Position numbers and translations under genes: made by a program. Of a DNA stretch of 64,000 nucleotides, positions 61,696-64,000 are shown piece after piece. The DNA lies in the NCBI RefSeq assembly GCF_031583575.1, contig NZ_CP134146.1, positions 2,232,001 through 2,296,000 on the forward strand, read 5' to 3'. How positions within the stretch are numbered: the first letter of the stretch is position 1; each line of letters starts with the position of its first letter. The stretch comes from Thalassotalea nanhaiensis (GTDB lineage Bacteria; Pseudomonadota; Gammaproteobacteria; Enterobacterales; Alteromonadaceae). The notes below the pieces were generated by a model that had not been told where the DNA came from, ran no database searches, and saw only the letters and a program-made list of their open reading frames with translations.

Positions 61696-62444
61696 ATTCT
61701 CTGCATCAACAAATAATAATGCGATTTAAGTTAAATCACTCTGTGTTTGCCAGGGTGAAAACTAAATATCACAAATACAAAATCTATTTTATTAGTGTCA
61801 TGCTTATTTTACTTGTAGGCTTTATTTACTTAAAGCCTCAGCAATTTGCCAATATTTGGTTGACCAAAGATCAACAAGGGCAAATATTATTCAAACTTGA
61901 AAAGTATGACCTTGCCGCCAAAGTATTTACCAATACACGATGGCAAGCATTTAGCTTATATGGTGCTGAGCAATTTGAACAAGCATCATTACTGTATAGT
62001 CAATACGATCATGTCGGAGACAGGTTAGCAAAAGGTAACGCGTTAGCGCACGCCCGACGCTATGTAAAGGCACGTACAGTGTATCAAGCAATCCTGAATG
62101 ATTACCCAGAAAATACCGCCGCATTGACAAACTTAACGATTGTTCAAGCGATTATCGAAGAAGTCAATCGAATGTCTGAAAGCCAAAAAGCTGAAGAAGG
62201 AGATAGTCCAAAAGAGCTCGGTGATGAACCTCAAACCGGTGAAGGTGCAGACAAAAAAGAAATGCAAACTCAAGAAATAGAACAACTTTCCGCAGAGCAA
62301 TTGTTACTTGATGCCAATCTAAATGATATGTGGCTACGTCAAGTACAAAAAAATCCAGCCCAATTTCTTGGGCAAAAATTTCATATGCAATTGCAAAGAC
62401 AGGATAGCGAATTAAACGCTAAAGGGGCTGAAAATGATCAATAA
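61689..62444 (+). CDS. BatC-like TPR membrane protein
   Basis: I favour the ATG at 61689 (MVNSLHQQIIMRFKL), which overlaps the previous stop as ATGGTAA; an in-frame alternative start at 61662 would lie deeper in the BatB-like gene. The protein has one membrane helix (about 36-52, IYFISVMLILLVGFIYL) and TPR-like repeats (about 65-150, GQILFKLEKYDLAAKVF and NALAHARRYVKARTVYQ). An acidic, Glu/Gln-rich tail follows. It matches the TPR component of Bat operons. Confidence 0.85.
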   Translation: MVNSLHQQIIMRFKLNHSVFARVKTKYHKYKIYFISVMLILLVGFIYLKPQQFANIWLTKDQQGQILFKLEKYDLAAKVFTNTRWQAFSLYGAEQFEQASLLYSQYDHVGDRLAKGNALAHARRYVKARTVYQAILNDYPENTAALTNLTIVQAIIEEVNRMSESQKAEEGDSPKELGDEPQTGEGADKKEMQTQEIEQLSAEQLLLDANLNDMWLRQVQKNPAQFLGQKFHMQLQRQDSELNAKGAENDQ

Positions 62445-63822
62445 AAGCACCTTTGCAATTACGGTTAATTGTTTGTTGATGGTAAAGAATGCAATACGTT
62501 CAAATACAACATTAATTGTTTTATTCGCTTTTTTGTTCAGTCATGCAAATTCAGTTTACGCAAATGATTTACAACAATTAGTAAACAGCGAGCAATTAAC
62601 AATTTCAGCAAATATCAAAAATGCAGACAACATTATTGCAAAACAACCAGTAGTAATAGAAATACACATTGCCACCAACCGATGGTTTGCAGGTGGGATA
62701 TCAGTTGTACCTTTTGCAGTAGAAGAAGTAGTTATGCTTGCCAACAATGAAGTTGTTATTAATGGCAGCAAACGGATAAACGGTGAAACTTGGGCCACCC
62801 AGCTTAGGGAAATAACCTTGTACCCAATGAAAGCTGGTACGTATACATTACCGAATATCGAGGTAAACATCTCAGTAAACCAAGCATCAGCGCCAAATGC
62901 CTCAGGAAAATTATATACTGATAAATTAAGCTTTACCGCCCATATGCCACCTGAAATGGAGCCATATGACGATTACGTGGTCACTTCAAATTTAAGCATT
63001 AACATTGAAGAAGGAACAGAATCACAGCAAAAAATCGAAATAGGTAATGCAATTACACGAACGATTACATTGTCTGCGGAAAATGTACCTGCAATGATGT
63101 TACCACAACTGACTAAACCAGAATTAAACGGCGTAAGCATTTACCAAAAGCCAGCAACTTTAACCGATCGAAGCAATCGAGGGGTTCTTATAGGCAAGCG
63201 CACAGAATCATTTACCTACTATTTTGAGCAGGTTGGCGATTATACCATTGCCGAGCAACAGTTTTATTGGTGGAACACTGTCGAGCAGCAGTTAGAAACA
63301 GTTGTAGTGCCTGAAGTAACATGGTCTGTTGTTGGCGATAGCTCGTTCAGACTTTCTCAATACTTAGACTTTTCTGGAAAGCTGTTTAGTTTGAAAACCT
63401 TAATGATGACGTTTATAACGTTACTCATTTTGACCTTGTTGGTAACAACTGTTGTCGCCACTATCCGCAATAAAGCTGCATTAGTACATTTCTACAAAAA
63501 GGTTAGCCGTCAACAGTACCGAAAACAGAAAAAGCAATTTTTAATGGCGCTTAGCAATAAGGATTATCAACAAGCATGTGCCATGCTTTACCAAATTATT
63601 GATGCAGAAGTAGATGATATTGAAACCTTAAAGCAGCACTTTGGCTATAGTAAGGAAAAACGAACTTTGATTGCTCAATTATTACAAACAGCCTATAAAA
63701 CTGGTGTAAATAACAAGACGGACTTTACAGTATTGCAAGGTAACCAATTACTTAAAAACAATCCGAACAACAATAAAACTAAAGATTTGAATTATAAAGA
63801 TTTCATTAAATTGAATAAATAA
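62434..63822 (+). CDS. BatD-like exported membrane protein
   Basis: The 462-residue protein has a long N-terminal region with a signal sequence (about 25-44, VLFAFLFSHANSVYA). Beta-sandwich oxygen-tolerance (BatD) domains include LYPMKAGTYTLPNIEVNI and FTYYFEQVGDYTIAEQQFYWWN. A membrane helix near 318-342 and a basic cytoplasmic tail follow. GGGG lies upstream of the ATG, inside the TPR gene (11-base overlap). It ends the operon. Confidence 0.9.
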   Translation: MINKSTFAITVNCLLMVKNAIRSNTTLIVLFAFLFSHANSVYANDLQQLVNSEQLTISANIKNADNIIAKQPVVIEIHIATNRWFAGGISVVPFAVEEVVMLANNEVVINGSKRINGETWATQLREITLYPMKAGTYTLPNIEVNISVNQASAPNASGKLYTDKLSFTAHMPPEMEPYDDYVVTSNLSINIEEGTESQQKIEIGNAITRTITLSAENVPAMMLPQLTKPELNGVSIYQKPATLTDRSNRGVLIGKRTESFTYYFEQVGDYTIAEQQFYWWNTVEQQLETVVVPEVTWSVVGDSSFRLSQYLDFSGKLFSLKTLMMTFITLLILTLLVTTVVATIRNKAALVHFYKKVSRQQYRKQKKQFLMALSNKDYQQACAMLYQIIDAEVDDIETLKQHFGYSKEKRTLIAQLLQTAYKTGVNNKTDFTVLQGNQLLKNNPNNNKTKDLNYKDFIKLNK

Positions 63823-63840
63823 AACCTGTCTATATTATTT

Positions 63841-64000
63841 TTAATCAAGACGTTTTAGTTCTTTGCAGCTTTCAATAATGACACTTCGTAGCCATTTGTG
63901 TGACTGAAAATGTTCCATTGCCCAATGCCAACTCATATAGGCATCCATATTTTTGGTATAAAATGGCGGTTTGAACCAAATATAGTCTTGGTAGTTTATC
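63841..64000 (-). CDS. LysR-family regulator, C-terminal end only
   Basis: Reading from the right edge on the minus strand gives IWFKPPFYTKNMDAYMSWHW, then HFQSHKWLRSVIIESC and the end ELKRLD. This aligns with the end of the LysR at 14287 (IWFEPPFHTGIASIYMNWHW and QSHRWIRELLLETC), so it is a paralogue of that sulfatase-linked regulator. It converges on the Bat operon with 18 bp between stop codons. The rest lies outside the window. Confidence 0.85.
   Translation of the reverse strand, partial: INYQDYIWFKPPFYTKNMDAYMSWHWAMEHFQSHKWLRSVIIESCKELKRLD

Overview
The window looks like the chromosome of a marine, AT-rich gammaproteobacterium of the Alteromonadales, most likely Colwelliaceae (Colwellia or Thalassotalea type). 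This rests on the RlmKL-type rRNA methyltransferase, a tandem initiator-tRNA array, many LysR/AraC regulators, TonB-dependent uptake, Cys-type sulfatases and interspersed hairpin repeats. All identifications are from motif reading; no database search was possible.

Layout. 1-3 kb: the end of a housekeeping region (rlmL and three identical initiator tRNA genes followed by decayed copies). 3-12 kb: an oxidation and activation block. It holds two AraC regulators, an alpha-methylacyl-CoA racemase-like protein, an aldehyde dehydrogenase, a GMC alcohol oxidoreductase, an acyl-CoA ligase and a flavin reductase. 12.5-16.8 kb: an arylsulfatase with a divergent LysR gene, a glycine-zipper protein and a second LysR gene. 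16.9-26.1 kb: one minus-strand operon (DUF1302, DUF1329, WS/DGAT acyltransferase, YCF48 protein, RND/MMPL transporter, TetR) with hairpins between cistrons and a clear TetR operator. 26.5-34.4 kb: two alpha/beta hydrolases, a second and degenerate WS/DGAT, tandemly duplicated phasin-like genes, repeats, small proteins and a DUF1254/DUF1214 protein. 34.6-38.6 kb: LysR, a DUF1214 gene remnant and a TonB-dependent receptor. 38.8-47.3 kb: two HSL-type hydrolases (one lacking its nucleophile), a nitroreductase, a beta-oxidation operon and an AraC regulator. 47.5-57 kb: an outer-membrane protein, two more arylsulfatases, a PafA-like phosphatase, a formylglycine-generating-enzyme-like lipoprotein without the catalytic cysteines and an octaheme cytochrome c with TPRs. 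57.2-63.8 kb: a seven-gene MoxR-DUF58-DUF4381-VWA-VWA-TPR-BatD operon. The far end holds the C-terminus of another LysR.

How it may work together (inference). Sulfatases would release alcohols from sulfate esters. GMC and aldehyde dehydrogenase would oxidise these to acids, and the ligase would make CoA esters. The racemase, an isovaleryl/long-chain-type acyl-CoA dehydrogenase, a two-subunit (R)-specific hydratase, an MFE-2-type dehydrogenase and an SCP-x-type thiolase would shorten the chain. That enzyme set matches the peroxisomal route for 2-methyl-branched side chains (C27 sterol or bile-alcohol side chains, pristanic acid). The substrate is therefore plausibly a sulfated sterol, bile alcohol or isoprenoid lipid. 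The DUF1302/DUF1329/MMPL operon would move hydrophobic material through the envelope, and WS/DGAT plus phasin-like proteins may store it. No steroid-ring degradation genes are seen in the window.

The most novel-looking assembly is the co-directional 48.7-63.8 kb stretch: calcium-dependent sulfatases, a PafA-like phosphatase, an FGE-fold pseudoenzyme, an octaheme cytochrome and a MoxR/VWA system whose gene order recalls mxaRSACKL.
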